Shown here: positions 38,906 through 48,431 of the stretch, one piece after another | Numbering within the stretch: the first letter of the stretch is position 1 | Layout: every line of letters starts with the position of its first letter | Source: a virus | Length of the DNA stretch: 53,938 nt | IMG/VR virus record: IMGVR_UViG_3300048583_000290 | Span: 1-53,938 of that record | Reading direction: 5' to 3' (one strand) | Program-made: the position numbers and the translations under genes | Notes under the pieces: model-generated | The model's input: the letters and a program-made list of their open reading frames with translations, nothing else | The model's database searches: none | What the model was told of the DNA's origin: nothing

Positions 38906-41418
38906 CAGAATGCTTCCTCAAGCCAAGGCATCGCACCAGCAAAAATGGCTTCGTCATATACGTTCATTGAAAGGCGAACTTGATTGTTGCCTTGCGGCTC
39001 GATGCCGACCAAAGAGAAGTCCCTGACAATGACATTGTCTTGACCAAACGCATATATTGCGCCTTCTTGCGCGCCTTCAGGCCGAATGGGGAACGGCGGC
39101 AGCGTGGCGAGAACAAAGTTGTTATCTGACACGCCGCGCGTGACAACAACTGGGCCGTGCGGAACGCCAGTCTCGCTGCGGATAATTACAGCGTGCGTTG
39201 GGCCGCTCCAGTCCAAATCTTCATCAACGAATATGCTGGTGCCGTTGACTTGAACGACATTCCCGCTGACAGACCATTTCGGCATGTGAAGGCTTGCTGC
39301 GACCCTGTCGCCAACGCGCGGCAAAAGCCCTTCAAGCTCTGTGGCAAAGCCAAGCGACTTGCGCTGAATGACAAGCCGCTGCCAGCGCAACCGAGCAAAT
39401 TGAAGAGCGACAGCCTTGTTGGTGCACCCCGGCAACTGGATTTGCTCAGGGTCAATGGCGTCAAGCGGCCATTCGACAAATGCAGGGTTGAAGGTTTGCG
39501 GGTCGCGGTATTCAATCCGAACGCCATCAAAATCTGACGGTGTGCCAAATTCATATGTCAGCGTCGCAGAGCCTGCGAGAATGTTGGAGTCGGCGAACAG
39601 CTGCGAGCGCACAGCCTTCTTTCCATCAATCGCAATCGAAACAAGACCGCCATAAGGGATGGGGGACGCGCCCGCGCCTTGCAGGATAATCTGCGCGGCT
39701 TCCCAAAGTGTGCTGCGTTGCGTAAATGCGCCGTTGAACTCGGCACGGTCAGCAAAGTGAGCCGCGACCCGGCGAATTTCAAGCATGTCAAGTTGCGTCT
39801 GCGGGAGCCGCCCGCCATACGCCTGGTTCGTGAAGGCGTCGATGAAAGCATCAATAACACTGACGGTCGAACGCATCGCTCCATCGCCAAGGAAGTTGGG
39901 AAGGCGGCGCACGACCGTGGCGCGAACCCGGCTTGTTGCTTCGCTGCTGATGCCATTTGTTGCACGCATCTTGATGACCAGCAAAGTCGTGTCGCCATAG
40001 ATTGGTGTTGTTACGCGCTCCAACTTCGCTTTGAGGGCAGTCCAAACGGCATTGCTCACTCGGTCACTTGTCTGCGGAACAGCAGTGAGGCGAACCATCG
40101 ACACTTGATAGCGCCCAACAGGAACGTCAAGAACCAACGTGTATCGCCGGGGCGTGTTGGTCGCTGCCGTGAATGCGGTCGTGATGGAAAGCTGCGGCGA
40201 GCCGATGACATTGCCATCATCGTCAATTTCCTGCGCAATCATTTCAATCTGCGCCGTCTCGGAAATGAACAGGCCAGTCTTTCTGTCGACACCGAAGATG
40301 CCTTGCGGAAAGACAATGTCTGAAGATATTTGCGTGACGCGTTTGCCGGGTGCGCAGGCCGCAAAAGGCCCACTGCTGACGTTGGTCGAAGCGCCATCGT
40401 TGAACAGGATTATCTGCCCAGCGGTCGCTGCTTGCGCGACCATCGGCACAGAATATTCATTGACGCTAATTGTCCGCGAAGCTATATTAGTTTCATAGGC
40501 TTCCCAGAAGCCGTCATTCGCCGTTCCGCCAGCAATCTGGAAGAAAGTGCCAACGCCGGGAGTGATTGGCGGCCAGCTTCCGAGAGTGAATTTGCCGGTG
40601 TTTGGGTCTGCTGCAATGGTGGTGTTGTGCGTCACCGAAGTCGCATACTGCACGCCGCCGCGTGGGATTGGTTCATTCGGGTCAAGTGGAGGGTAATCAG
40701 GGTTGAACACAGGCTGCAGCAATTCCTGATTGCCGACTTCAGGCGATGTAACAACATCCTCGAAAACGCCGGTCAACGCCTCGATGTTGCCCATTGAATT
40801 CAAATGGACGCTCTGCGGGATTTGCCAATAGACGACTGAATCGCCAAACAGCGATGATGCTTCCGTTTCGCCAATCAGGACATTAAGCAAGTCATATTCA
40901 CCTTGCCCGATGCAAAGAATTTCGCAGAGATACTGCTCGTTGTTTTCAAAGAATGCATACGGCTGGCTTGCAAAGCTCGGCGTTGTGATGACGCGGCCAT
41001 AAATCACAGGAATTGGGTCGCCAGTTGCCGGTGCGTTCTGAGCGCCGCTCAAGCTGTAAACAGGGTCAGCTGCGGGCTGGCCTTGGAGAGCTTTTGGCTT
41101 GGTGCCGAAAATGGCTGTGACAAGCAGAGTAATGGCAGCGGATGCAAGGGCAATCAGCAGCGACTGGAGAAGAATTGCCCCAATAGCGGGTGTTCCAGGA
41201 ACGATGGCGATTATGAGGTGACTGTCGCTCTCAAGCTGGCGGTCGGCATCTTCGATTGCCAAAAATTCACCGTCAAGCGACATTGCGATTGGCGCGCCAA
41301 AGCCGTTTGGATAATTCTGTTGCAGCCAGTCAATAACGGCAGTGCCATCTTCGGCCTTGAATATCTGGCGGCTAGTCGCCTTGAGCGGTTCTGGATAAAG
41401 GGTGATTGTCGCGGTCAC
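38905..41418 (-). CDS. Central tail hub / tip attachment protein J-like
   Basis: An 837-aa host-specificity hub. The N-terminus has TATITLYPEPLK and a hydrophobic helix (ILLQSLLIALASAAITLLV), as in fused lambda gpI/gpJ-like proteins. The middle has PIPVIYGRV and IGQGEYDLLNVLIGE, and the phage-tail_3-type segment includes FDGVRIEYRDPQT. The start is GTG 41418 overlapping the NlpC gene stop (GTGA); the 60 extra upstream residues of the open frame are rejected. Confidence 0.88.
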   Translation of the reverse strand: MTATITLYPEPLKATSRQIFKAEDGTAVIDWLQQNYPNGFGAPIAMSLDGEFLAIEDADRQLESDSHLIIAIVPGTPAIGAILLQSLLIALASAAITLLVTAIFGTKPKALQGQPAADPVYSLSGAQNAPATGDPIPVIYGRVITTPSFASQPYAFFENNEQYLCEILCIGQGEYDLLNVLIGETEASSLFGDSVVYWQIPQSVHLNSMGNIEALTGVFEDVVTSPEVGNQELLQPVFNPDYPPLDPNEPIPRGGVQYATSVTHNTTIAADPNTGKFTLGSWPPITPGVGTFFQIAGGTANDGFWEAYETNIASRTISVNEYSVPMVAQAATAGQIILFNDGASTNVSSGPFAACAPGKRVTQISSDIVFPQGIFGVDRKTGLFISETAQIEMIAQEIDDDGNVIGSPQLSITTAFTAATNTPRRYTLVLDVPVGRYQVSMVRLTAVPQTSDRVSNAVWTALKAKLERVTTPIYGDTTLLVIKMRATNGISSEATSRVRATVVRRLPNFLGDGAMRSTVSVIDAFIDAFTNQAYGGRLPQTQLDMLEIRRVAAHFADRAEFNGAFTQRSTLWEAAQIILQGAGASPIPYGGLVSIAIDGKKAVRSQLFADSNILAGSATLTYEFGTPSDFDGVRIEYRDPQTFNPAFVEWPLDAIDPEQIQLPGCTNKAVALQFARLRWQRLVIQRKSLGFATELEGLLPRVGDRVAASLHMPKWSVSGNVVQVNGTSIFVDEDLDWSGPTHAVIIRSETGVPHGPVVVTRGVSDNNFVLATLPPFPIRPEGAQEGAIYAFGQDNVIVRDFSLVGIEPQGNNQVRLSMNVYDEAIFAGAMPWLEEAF

Positions 41419-41807
41419 AGCGCAAATCTCCCGAAGCTCTGAATGCCATAGCCCTTTGCAAAATCCGCCTTCCGTTCTGCGACCACGCCGCGCCCTGCCG
41501 ACGCATGCAAATAGCGCCCGGCAAAAAGGATGCCGACATGCTTGGTGCGCTGGCCGCGCACGCTGGCAATTACGATATGCGCGTCTTGCTCTTCGCACTC
41601 AAAAAAGGCCGTGCCCGCTTGTTCGCGTAAGAGGATTAGAGAAGCCCTAAGCCCGCCCGCGCGACCCGCTAGGGCCGGGATAGACAAGCCGAGAACGTCT
41701 CTAGCCCACGCTACGGCTAAACCCCAGCAATCGACCCCGCCGCGCTCCGAGCCGCCTAGGCGGTAGGGCGTTCCAATCCATTCATTTGCAAACTCTGCGC
41801 CGGTCAT
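41415..41807 (-). CDS. NlpC/P60 tail-tip peptidase
   Basis: A 130-aa NlpC/P60-type cysteine peptidase of the lambda gpK/gpL-like tail-assembly group. GTPYRLGG, then GVDCWGL (catalytic Cys) and KHVGILFAGRYLHAS (catalytic His) are clear. It acts in tail-tip maturation or local wall digestion during infection. The first half is encoded by a CTAG-rich, TG-free island that leaves the protein motifs intact. Confidence 0.88.
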   Translation of the reverse strand: MTGAEFANEWIGTPYRLGGSERGGVDCWGLAVAWARDVLGLSIPALAGRAGGLRASLILLREQAGTAFFECEEQDAHIVIASVRGQRTKHVGILFAGRYLHASAGRGVVAERKADFAKGYGIQSFGRFAL

Positions 41808-42301
41808 CTGTCCAGCCCCGGAAAGCGACGAATGTCATACGCAGCACTTGGAAAGCGCCGGTTGAGCGTATCTGTCGATGTTGCCTGGGCATTGACTTGC
41901 GCTGCGTCGGCTTCAATCTGCCTAATGTTCAAGCGGATTGGGTCGCTGGCTGGTGAATTCAAATCACGGCTCGTGTATGCGCGCCAGACAAATTCAATCA
42001 ACTCGCTTGGTTGCGTCGCGGCCTTCTCCACCTCAAGCAGAATTTGCTGGTCCACATTGCCAATAATAAGTTGGAGCGGCCCTTGCCCAGCGGCCAGCGA
42101 CTGCGGCAGCTTAATTTCAAAAGGCGCTTGGACGAACACCACTTGCGTTCCATCTTCAAGACGAGCCGCGAACCCCAATTCTGCATTCGTCAGAAAGTGA
42201 CGCTGTGTGAATGCGGGGTGATACAACTCGACAGTTTCATACCAAATTTCATCAAGCGGTGCGCTTGCATAAATTCGAGCGAGGGCTGGGGAGATTGCCA
42301 T
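41804..42301 (-). CDS. DUF1833-like minor tail protein
   Basis: A 165-aa protein between tape measure and NlpC genes, the usual place of DUF1833 proteins. LDEIWYETVELYHPAF and SELIEFVWRAYTSRD fit that family. It overlaps both neighbours (TAATG, ATGA). Confidence 0.75.
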   Translation of the reverse strand: MAISPALARIYASAPLDEIWYETVELYHPAFTQRHFLTNAELGFAARLEDGTQVVFVQAPFEIKLPQSLAAGQGPLQLIIGNVDQQILLEVEKAATQPSELIEFVWRAYTSRDLNSPASDPIRLNIRQIEADAAQVNAQATSTDTLNRRFPSAAYDIRRFPGLDR

Positions 42302-44229
42302 TAACCGGCACCCCCACGGCTCAACCCATAAGTGCGTTCGACTGACGATGAAACGAGATTGCCGCCGCTCCGAATATCTGCTGCGACAGCGCGGCGGGCG
42401 TGTTCAACGAAAATCTTCAAATTGCCAGAGTCATCAGCCTGGGCGCTGACTTGCGCGCCTGCATTGTTGATAATCTGGACGTTCACTGCAGGCGCGCTGA
42501 CACCGAGCTTCCCTGCTTTGTCGCGCTTCAAGGGCATAATCGCTTCTGGGCCAGCCTCGCCCATCAAGCCCATCGACGGCACGCCGCCGCGACTGAAGGC
42601 AAAGTTAGTCGGACGATTGACGACGCCGCCGCGCGCAAACGCATACTGGTGACCATCAAAAGCAGCGCCTTTGGCTGCGGGCGTTTTTGCACCGCCGCTG
42701 AATGCCGCTCCGTCTGCTGCACCAAAGAGGCTGGTGACGAATTTGGCGATGGCAACTTTTGCTAGCTCTTTGAGCACGTATGCAACCATAGAACCGACCG
42801 CCTCTTTGATGGTTGCGGTCCCCGTCAAAAAGGCTTCAGTCGTTCGACCCATTTCATCGGCAAATTCCTGGATAGGAAATTTGGCTTCGGCAGCGCCATC
42901 TTTGATTTTCTTGAAGCCCTCTTCTGCGGCAATCTGCGTCCGCCCAAAATATCCGATAGCATCGGACAAAGCGAGATTGGCGGCATCAAGCGTCGGCTTG
43001 AGGTCGTTGAATGACTTCCCAGAAAAGTTGTCAAGTGAAAGCGCAACATTATCAATCTTGTAACGCATCCTTTCTGCAGCTTCGGAAGCCGTTTCAAAAG
43101 CGTCAAATATTGCATTCGCAGCTTCCGCTGCCGTCAAAAAGCCTTTGCCTTGCGCCTCGCGGATTTTGGTAACTTCTTCATTGAACTTGATGAATGGGTC
43201 TTGAGCTTCGCGGATTGAATCTGCAAACTCGCGGGTTTGGTCAATTTCCTTCTGTGCAGCTTTGGTGCGACGTTCTGCTTCATCTTGCGCTTTCTTTGCG
43301 TCTGCAGCGCGCGCTTTTGCAGCTTCAGCGTCCAAATCTGCAAGGACTTTATTTGCGTTGGCGACGACTGAAGTTTTTACTGCAAGGTCATTTGTTACCT
43401 CAGCCAACTTCTCGCGCGTTTTGGTTAGCTCGCGGTCTGATACTGCAATTTCGAGCGATGCGCCGACATATGATTCAGGCACACCATAGATTGCGGGGTT
43501 TTCGCGCTGCGACTTGATTTGCTCCAGCCGCACAACCTGCTGATTGAGGATTGCTTGGGTGGTTTTCTGCGTATCAATCGCCAATTTTTCTTGAGCTTTG
43601 GCTTGGCCGATGGTATATACAATTTGCTCGCGATTGGTGAGCGCGCTGTAGCCCGTGATTTCAGCAAGCTCTTTCGTCGCATCTTTGAGCGAGAGCGTTT
43701 TGATTCGTGCAATTTCTTGAGCGCGCGTCAGAATTGCAGTTTCTTTCCCGGCTTTGTTTGTGGCGTCATCAACGCCTTTCATAGCATCGAGAAACGGCAC
43801 CAGAACCGCGAGGCCAATGACTAGCGCAGTGCCCCACGGCCCCGCAATGAATGAGCCGACTTTGCCGAGCGTGCCGCCCATTTGGGATGCAATGAAGCCA
43901 GCCTGGGCCATCTGCTGCGTGAAGGCTACAAGCGGACGCTGCCCGCCTTGAACCTGAACGCCAAAATCTTGAACCTGCTGGCCGAGCTGAACAACGCCCT
44001 GCTGGCGGATGCGCGTCTGCTTTTCCAGTTCTTTTTCGGAAAGGACAATGCCATCAACGCTTTTGCGATAATTGTTGTTTGCCGACCCGGCATTGTTCAT
44101 TGCGCGGGTTTGCTGGGCTGTCGCCTGCGCTAATTTTGCGCGGCTGCGCTCGATGCTCGCAATACGTGCAAGCGCGACTTCACTGCCTTCGACCTTGATG
44201 CGGACAATGACGTCTTTGATATCAGCCAT
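42301..44229 (-). CDS. Tape measure protein
   Basis: A 642-aa tail-length ruler. N-terminal coiled coils (ALARIASIERSRAKLAQATA), a hydrophobic stretch (WGTALVIGLAVLVPFLDAM), a long charged helical middle, and a Gly/Ala-rich C-terminal part with AGPEAIMPLKR, a segment common at the end of tape measure proteins. The length suggests a tail near 100 nm by the usual scaling. It starts within the last codons of the GT frame. Confidence 0.88.
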   Translation of the reverse strand: MADIKDVIVRIKVEGSEVALARIASIERSRAKLAQATAQQTRAMNNAGSANNNYRKSVDGIVLSEKELEKQTRIRQQGVVQLGQQVQDFGVQVQGGQRPLVAFTQQMAQAGFIASQMGGTLGKVGSFIAGPWGTALVIGLAVLVPFLDAMKGVDDATNKAGKETAILTRAQEIARIKTLSLKDATKELAEITGYSALTNREQIVYTIGQAKAQEKLAIDTQKTTQAILNQQVVRLEQIKSQRENPAIYGVPESYVGASLEIAVSDRELTKTREKLAEVTNDLAVKTSVVANANKVLADLDAEAAKARAADAKKAQDEAERRTKAAQKEIDQTREFADSIREAQDPFIKFNEEVTKIREAQGKGFLTAAEAANAIFDAFETASEAAERMRYKIDNVALSLDNFSGKSFNDLKPTLDAANLALSDAIGYFGRTQIAAEEGFKKIKDGAAEAKFPIQEFADEMGRTTEAFLTGTATIKEAVGSMVAYVLKELAKVAIAKFVTSLFGAADGAAFSGGAKTPAAKGAAFDGHQYAFARGGVVNRPTNFAFSRGGVPSMGLMGEAGPEAIMPLKRDKAGKLGVSAPAVNVQIINNAGAQVSAQADDSGNLKIFVEHARRAVAADIRSGGNLVSSSVERTYGLSRGGAG

Positions 44230-44880
44230 TATGCTTCATCCAGTGCTGGTCAATCGTCATAATTGCGCCATCAAACCAACCCGGAGCACAAAATCTGTCC
44301 GCCCAACTCCAAATTCTATCGACGGGTATCATCGTAGCTCCGCCCATCGTGAAACTGCGAGTTGTGCTTAGTTCATAAAATGCTTCGAGCAACCACAAGC
44401 AACTATTGACTGAAGGGGCAAGGTCTTTCTCTGCTACGCGGCCACTCGCCAATAGCTTTTTGTAGAAATCAATCTTGCCCTGCCATTTCCTTTCCCAATC
44501 GAGGTATGCAATTACTTTCCCGTTTGCGCTTTTGCGCGTTCCTCCAACTTGCCGGCAAGCTCTGTCGCAATGCGGAACAAAGTTTCTGCGGCAGGGTAAT
44601 AGTCCCCGGCGAGCAATTCGACGGTCATCCCTTCCGGCATATCTTTGATGCAAGTATTGATGAACGCGCTAATTTGCGTTTCCTGGAACGCAATCGCGGA
44701 AAGCCCCTTGACGACAAAAGTGCCGTTCTCCATCGCGCCATTCTCGCTGATGGCTTCCTGCCACGCCCGATTGTATGGGCGGTTCCATTGCGTCGGAAGC
44801 TCAACACCGAATGAAACTTTGGTGTTCGGAAGGGTGATTTTTTCCCTTTCCGGCATCTTGTATGCGTCAAGTCCTTGCAC
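44222..44880 (-). CDS. Tail assembly chaperone GT, made by -1 frameshift
   Basis: A 219-aa fusion produced when ribosomes slip one base back on GGGAAAG (44515-44521) at the end of G and continue in the second frame to 44222. The T part begins VIAYLDWERKWQGK and has no start codon of its own, exactly as expected. In lambda the G:GT ratio is needed for the tape measure to recruit tube protein. Here too the pair lies between the tube and tape measure genes. Confidence 0.88.
44512..44880 (-). CDS. Tail assembly chaperone G
   Basis: The 122-aa unshifted product. The start is GTG 44880, immediately after the tail-tube stop, with GGAGG 6 bases upstream; an internal ATG at 44856 is less well placed. 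An N-terminal beta part (SFGVELPTQWNRPYN) precedes a helical C-terminus (LAGKLEERAKAQTGK). It ends at the TAA right after the slippery site. Confidence 0.88.
   Translation of the reverse strand: MQGLDAYKMPEREKITLPNTKVSFGVELPTQWNRPYNRAWQEAISENGAMENGTFVVKGLSAIAFQETQISAFINTCIKDMPEGMTVELLAGDYYPAAETLFRIATELAGKLEERAKAQTGK
44515..44521 (-). other. Programmed -1 frameshift slippery heptamer GGGAAAG
   Basis: On the minus strand the G frame reads ACG GGA AAG TAA, so G-GGA-AAG is in the correct phase for tandem -1 slippage and is the same heptamer as in lambda G/GT. After the slip the reading is GGG AAA GTA ATT, entering the T frame. Confidence 0.92.
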
Positions 44881-46092
44881 TTACCACCTCCAAATGCGCA
44901 GCGACGACGCGCCGCCCGCTCCAACTTTTGCCGTTCCGCTCGCATCGATGAGCACCGGCTGTTCACCGCCTGATGCCGCAGGGTCAGGGAATGACAGCTG
45001 AACGGCGCGCAAATCGAACGCATAGCCGCCCGAATCATTGACTGCGGCGAACAACATCGAAATTGGCGTGGCCTTCAGCTTGGCCGGCATGAAGCGGTCA
45101 TAGCTGGCGTCGCCAAGATAGATGGATGCCGAAATGTCGATGGTCGCTGTGCCGAGATTGTAGCGTTGCGGTGCGAGCTTGCCGATGCAATTCTGCGGCG
45201 TCGCATTGTTCGACAGCGAAAGCGTCATCGACTGAATGCAAAAATCGGTCGGCTGGCCGTCAACAGTGACCATCGGCATGTCGATGGAGCCATTGAGCGG
45301 GGTTGAAGTTGATGCCGGGTTGGCGGTGCCGCCCGCGCTGATGATGCGCTGGCGCATCGATGGGTGCTCCTGCTCATAACCGTTGGACAGAAAGCCAAAG
45401 ACGCCGGTGACAATTTCGCCATAGGCGATGTTCAAATTCATCGTGTTGACGAGGCTGCCGCTGTAACGCTGCGAATGCTCATTTGTCGACAGCATATGCA
45501 GCACGTCAGTGTATGCCTTGCTGAGCGTCCATGAGCGAATGTCAGACCCGATATCAATGTAATCGGGGAACAAAACGCTGGCAGCGGCGGCCACTTCCGT
45601 TTCTGCTGCGCGCGGCACCGCAACAGTAATCCCGCCATTTGTCGAAACGACCTGAACCGGGCCGTTGTTGGCTGGGGCATCGAAACCGCTCAGAAACAAC
45701 ACGTCGCCGACGGAAATGTCGGGGCCAAGGGTCGGACCAGCCAGAAGCGCGAGTTGTTCATCGGTCGGATTTTTGGTCAAAGTGAATGCGCCGACCCATT
45801 CGACGCCAGAAACCCAGTCACTCATCATCGCACCGGCGATGAATTCTTCATAGAGCGCATCTTTGCTCAGCTCAATATTGAGGTCGCCGCCAGACTCAAG
45901 GCCTGTGACGACCATACCGGCGCTCATTCGGTCGCGGCGCAATTCCGCGCTTTGCGTCGTTGTCGGGGTGCCAGAAAGGCTCTCGCTGACATAGCGTGCC
46001 GTGTCCGCAACAGTGGATGCAGAAAAATCCGGCGTCTTGCCATACACGGCTTCCGCAAGTGCAATGATTTCAACTGCTGAGGCGCTCGACAT
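44881..46092 (-). CDS. Major tail (tube) protein
   Basis: A 403-aa tail tube protein. Position upstream of the G/GT genes, ATG 46092 behind GGGAG, strong codon bias and the pattern of a tube fold are consistent: RDRMSAGMVVTGLESGGDLN, then ALYEEFIAGAMMSDW near the start, and a repeated beta fold after residue 250. It is longer than the minimal tube fold, with an extra middle domain (GDVLFLSGFDAP ... TVAVPR). Confidence 0.88.
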   Translation of the reverse strand: MSSASAVEIIALAEAVYGKTPDFSASTVADTARYVSESLSGTPTTTQSAELRRDRMSAGMVVTGLESGGDLNIELSKDALYEEFIAGAMMSDWVSGVEWVGAFTLTKNPTDEQLALLAGPTLGPDISVGDVLFLSGFDAPANNGPVQVVSTNGGITVAVPRAAETEVAAAASVLFPDYIDIGSDIRSWTLSKAYTDVLHMLSTNEHSQRYSGSLVNTMNLNIAYGEIVTGVFGFLSNGYEQEHPSMRQRIISAGGTANPASTSTPLNGSIDMPMVTVDGQPTDFCIQSMTLSLSNNATPQNCIGKLAPQRYNLGTATIDISASIYLGDASYDRFMPAKLKATPISMLFAAVNDSGGYAFDLRAVQLSFPDPAASGGEQPVLIDASGTAKVGAGGASSLRIWRW

Positions 46093-46106
46093 CTGTTATC
46101 TCCCAA

Positions 46107-46517
46107 TCAACATTCATCACGATAAAAGTTCAAACGCGCAACAAAGAGTTGCCACTTGCCGTCCGTCAAACCTTCAGCAGAGAAAGTTGAGACAGTCTCG
46201 ATGACCGTCAGGCCTATCCTACGACCTCGGAGAAGCAGACGCAAGCGGTTCCCGTATTCACGTGCTAAATTTCCGCCCTGCCCTACAGGGTTGGCGAGGA
46301 TTAACTGGACGATGCCAAAGTCTCTGTATCCATTGGACGTGTTGACGGCAATCGTCGTAATCTGCTGAGAAGCCGCCGGAAAATCAACGAGCAGCACGCA
46401 GTTGCCCTCGACAGCAGGCAAATCTTCCAGCGACATAACGTCATCCAGAGCGAAGATTTGCGTGTCTGTCCATTCGGCGGTCAACGCTGACATGATTTCA
46501 TCGCGATGATTGCCCAT
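46107..46517 (-). CDS. Tail terminator / completion protein
   Basis: A 136-aa protein directly upstream of the tail tube gene, the usual place of the tail terminator (lambda gpU/DUF4128-like). A mixed fold with ILANPVGQGGNLAREYGNRL and WQLFVARLNFY. Assignment mainly by position and size. Confidence 0.7.
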   Translation of the reverse strand: MGNHRDEIMSALTAEWTDTQIFALDDVMSLEDLPAVEGNCVLLVDFPAASQQITTIAVNTSNGYRDFGIVQLILANPVGQGGNLAREYGNRLRLLLRGRRIGLTVIETVSTFSAEGLTDGKWQLFVARLNFYRDEC

Positions 46518-47455
46518 CAGCGTGTCCTCGTCGTCAAATAGCGGCGTGGATTGGTCTTGCGGCTTTCAGGCAGAAGGCGACGGCCATAGATAAGGTTCTG
46601 GCTGCCTTTGGGGCTTTCCCTGCGATATGAAAGATTGCGGCTGACCGGGCGAATGTCTGCGCGAACATTGCTCAGGATGGTTCCGATTTCAATAACCGGA
46701 ACGGCCAAAGGATTGTATGGCTTCCCCGCCTTCGAGAATGCGCGAATTTGTCCGAATTTGGTCGGGTCACGATAGCTGAAGTTCACCGAAACATTTGGCA
46801 ATTTGCTGGCCGCGACCGCTGCTGCTGCAAACAGCCCGCCGTCTTTCATTGATTCGAGCGGGCTGGCATAGCGAGCGCGACTGAAAATTTGGATGTTCGT
46901 CGCGCCGCCAACTTTCGTCCAGTCAATCGGCGATGCAGGCTTCCCTGCGACAAGCACGGTGAAGAAGCGAGAAGTGAACCCTGACGTTTCATAGAAGCCA
47001 GTGGAATAGCGCGGATTGAACGAGGATGGCACTTTGGAGCGCAGGTGAGCCATAATGATATTGAAGGCGCGTTGCAAATCTGGGATGAGAGCTTTGCCGA
47101 GCGCAATTGGCAGAGCTTCAATCAGCTGCGGGAATTCATCGCCGCTGCGACCAAAGAGCGGGGCATTTTGAACGCCGTCAACTTTGACGATGTATTGGGT
47201 CGGGTCATCACCAAGATATTGAAAGATTGATTCGCGTGCGAGCCGCGTGGCTGTTGTGCGGATGAAGGTGCCCATCGACTGCCCGGCATCTTCATATGCA
47301 TATTCAATGTCAACGGTGACGTCAACAAAAGAGCCATCAGGCGCTGTGTATCTTTCGGCGCCATCTGCTGGCAGCGGAATTGGTGGCGGGCTTTCTGGTT
47401 CCGCCAGCTGGCGGCGCGTCGGCCACCTAAATGGTCTGGCAAGACGAGAGGCCAT
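46517..47455 (-). CDS. Neck or minor tail protein
   Basis: A 312-aa protein in the head-tail joining cluster; ATG 47455 overlaps the previous stop (TGATG). The N-terminus is Pro-rich (PESPPPIPLPADG), and the middle contains STGFYETSGFTSRFFTVLVAG and SFNPRYS. It may combine an HK97 gp10-like part with an extra domain. Structural by location; exact role unclear. Confidence 0.6.
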   Translation of the reverse strand: MASRLARPFRWPTRRQLAEPESPPPIPLPADGAERYTAPDGSFVDVTVDIEYAYEDAGQSMGTFIRTTATRLARESIFQYLGDDPTQYIVKVDGVQNAPLFGRSGDEFPQLIEALPIALGKALIPDLQRAFNIIMAHLRSKVPSSFNPRYSTGFYETSGFTSRFFTVLVAGKPASPIDWTKVGGATNIQIFSRARYASPLESMKDGGLFAAAAVAASKLPNVSVNFSYRDPTKFGQIRAFSKAGKPYNPLAVPVIEIGTILSNVRADIRPVSRNLSYRRESPKGSQNLIYGRRLLPESRKTNPRRYLTTRTR

Positions 47456-47817
47456 CACCCCCTCACGTGCAGAACACGAGCATAAACGGTTCCGCCTATG
47501 CTGTATTGGTTGGCATCATCGTTAATAACGGCATAATCGCGCCCGCGAAAATGAACGCGGTCTTTCTGCTCCAAGCGGCGCGCAACAGGGAAAGCATCTG
47601 CGCGAACGATGAGGAACAAATCACCTTGCTTTGCTGGGCTTCCATCCTTCAAATCTTCCATCGTCATCGGCTTTGGTTTGGCCTTCACAGCTGGATGATT
47701 GGTGAAGGTATTTGGCGCCGTGTTTTCGCGGATAACAACATCTTCCCCAGCAGCATCAATCAATTCAAAGATTGGCGCAAAAGTGGCTTTGAGGAATGAT
47801 GTTGTCGGCAAGACCAT
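47455..47817 (-). CDS. Head closure / neck protein
   Basis: A 120-aa protein following the adaptor gene (TGATG overlap). Small and beta-rich with GDLFLIVRADAFPVAR and DRVHFRGRDYAVINDD, which fits head-tail connector (stopper) proteins. Assigned by order and fold impression. Confidence 0.65.
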   Translation of the reverse strand: MVLPTTSFLKATFAPIFELIDAAGEDVVIRENTAPNTFTNHPAVKAKPKPMTMEDLKDGSPAKQGDLFLIVRADAFPVARRLEQKDRVHFRGRDYAVINDDANQYSIGGTVYARVLHVRG

Positions 47818-48431
47818 CAGCCGACCCCCAACACTGACTCGCGGCTGTAGCGGTCGAGAATTGTCGTGACTGAACCTGGCAGGATGCCCCAAGGGTCACT
47901 CCCGCCGCCTTCACCGGCGGCCAATGCCTTGGCTCCAACATCAAGGTCAACGGAACCGATGCCGACAAGGCTGACCTTTTTAACGGCGCCAGCACCAACG
48001 ATGAGATTGCCGCCCGTTTCTGCACCCCACCCTGGTGTCGCCGCCCAAGCGGCATCGAATGCAGCGATGATTGCCCATAGCAAATCTGGCGGATAAGTTT
48101 CAAAACCGCCTTTCCATTTGACGACGACAGGGAAGGATGAGTGGTGAAAAATCATCCCGCGCGCATAATCGACGCGGGTGCGCGTCAACGTCAGATAGCT
48201 GCCATTTTCCGTTTCGATAATGACAGAACCGACAACAACCGGCCAACGGCGAAGCAGAATTGTTCCGCGGCCTTCAAACGCCTGCTCGTCATCAAGGAAT
48301 TCAATCTTGCGGTCGAGATATGATTCAATGAGGGCGATGGCGAACGCAAGAGCAGCGGCCAATTCAAGGTCGCGCGAGGCGTCATCTTCAGCCAAGCCGA
48401 TGCGAACGCGCAGCTGTTCAATAGTCGGCAT
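47817..48431 (-). CDS. Head-tail adaptor (HK97 gp6-like)
   Basis: A 204-aa protein. The N-terminus TIEQLRVRIGLAEDD, a helix with IALIESYLDRKIEF and the beta segment RRWPVVVGSVIIE are those of gp6-like connector adaptors. Its start overlaps the stop of the collagen-like protein gene. It joins the portal ring to the neck. Confidence 0.8.
   Translation of the reverse strand: MPTIEQLRVRIGLAEDDASRDLELAAALAFAIALIESYLDRKIEFLDDEQAFEGRGTILLRRWPVVVGSVIIETENGSYLTLTRTRVDYARGMIFHHSSFPVVVKWKGGFETYPPDLLWAIIAAFDAAWAATPGWGAETGGNLIVGAGAVKKVSLVGIGSVDLDVGAKALAAGEGGGSDPWGILPGSVTTILDRYSRESVLGVG

Noticed and set aside
44222-44512. T frame as an independent gene starting with ATT (TAATT overlap)
   Set aside because: The lambda-type slippery site GGGAAAG in the right phase explains the missing start codon better.
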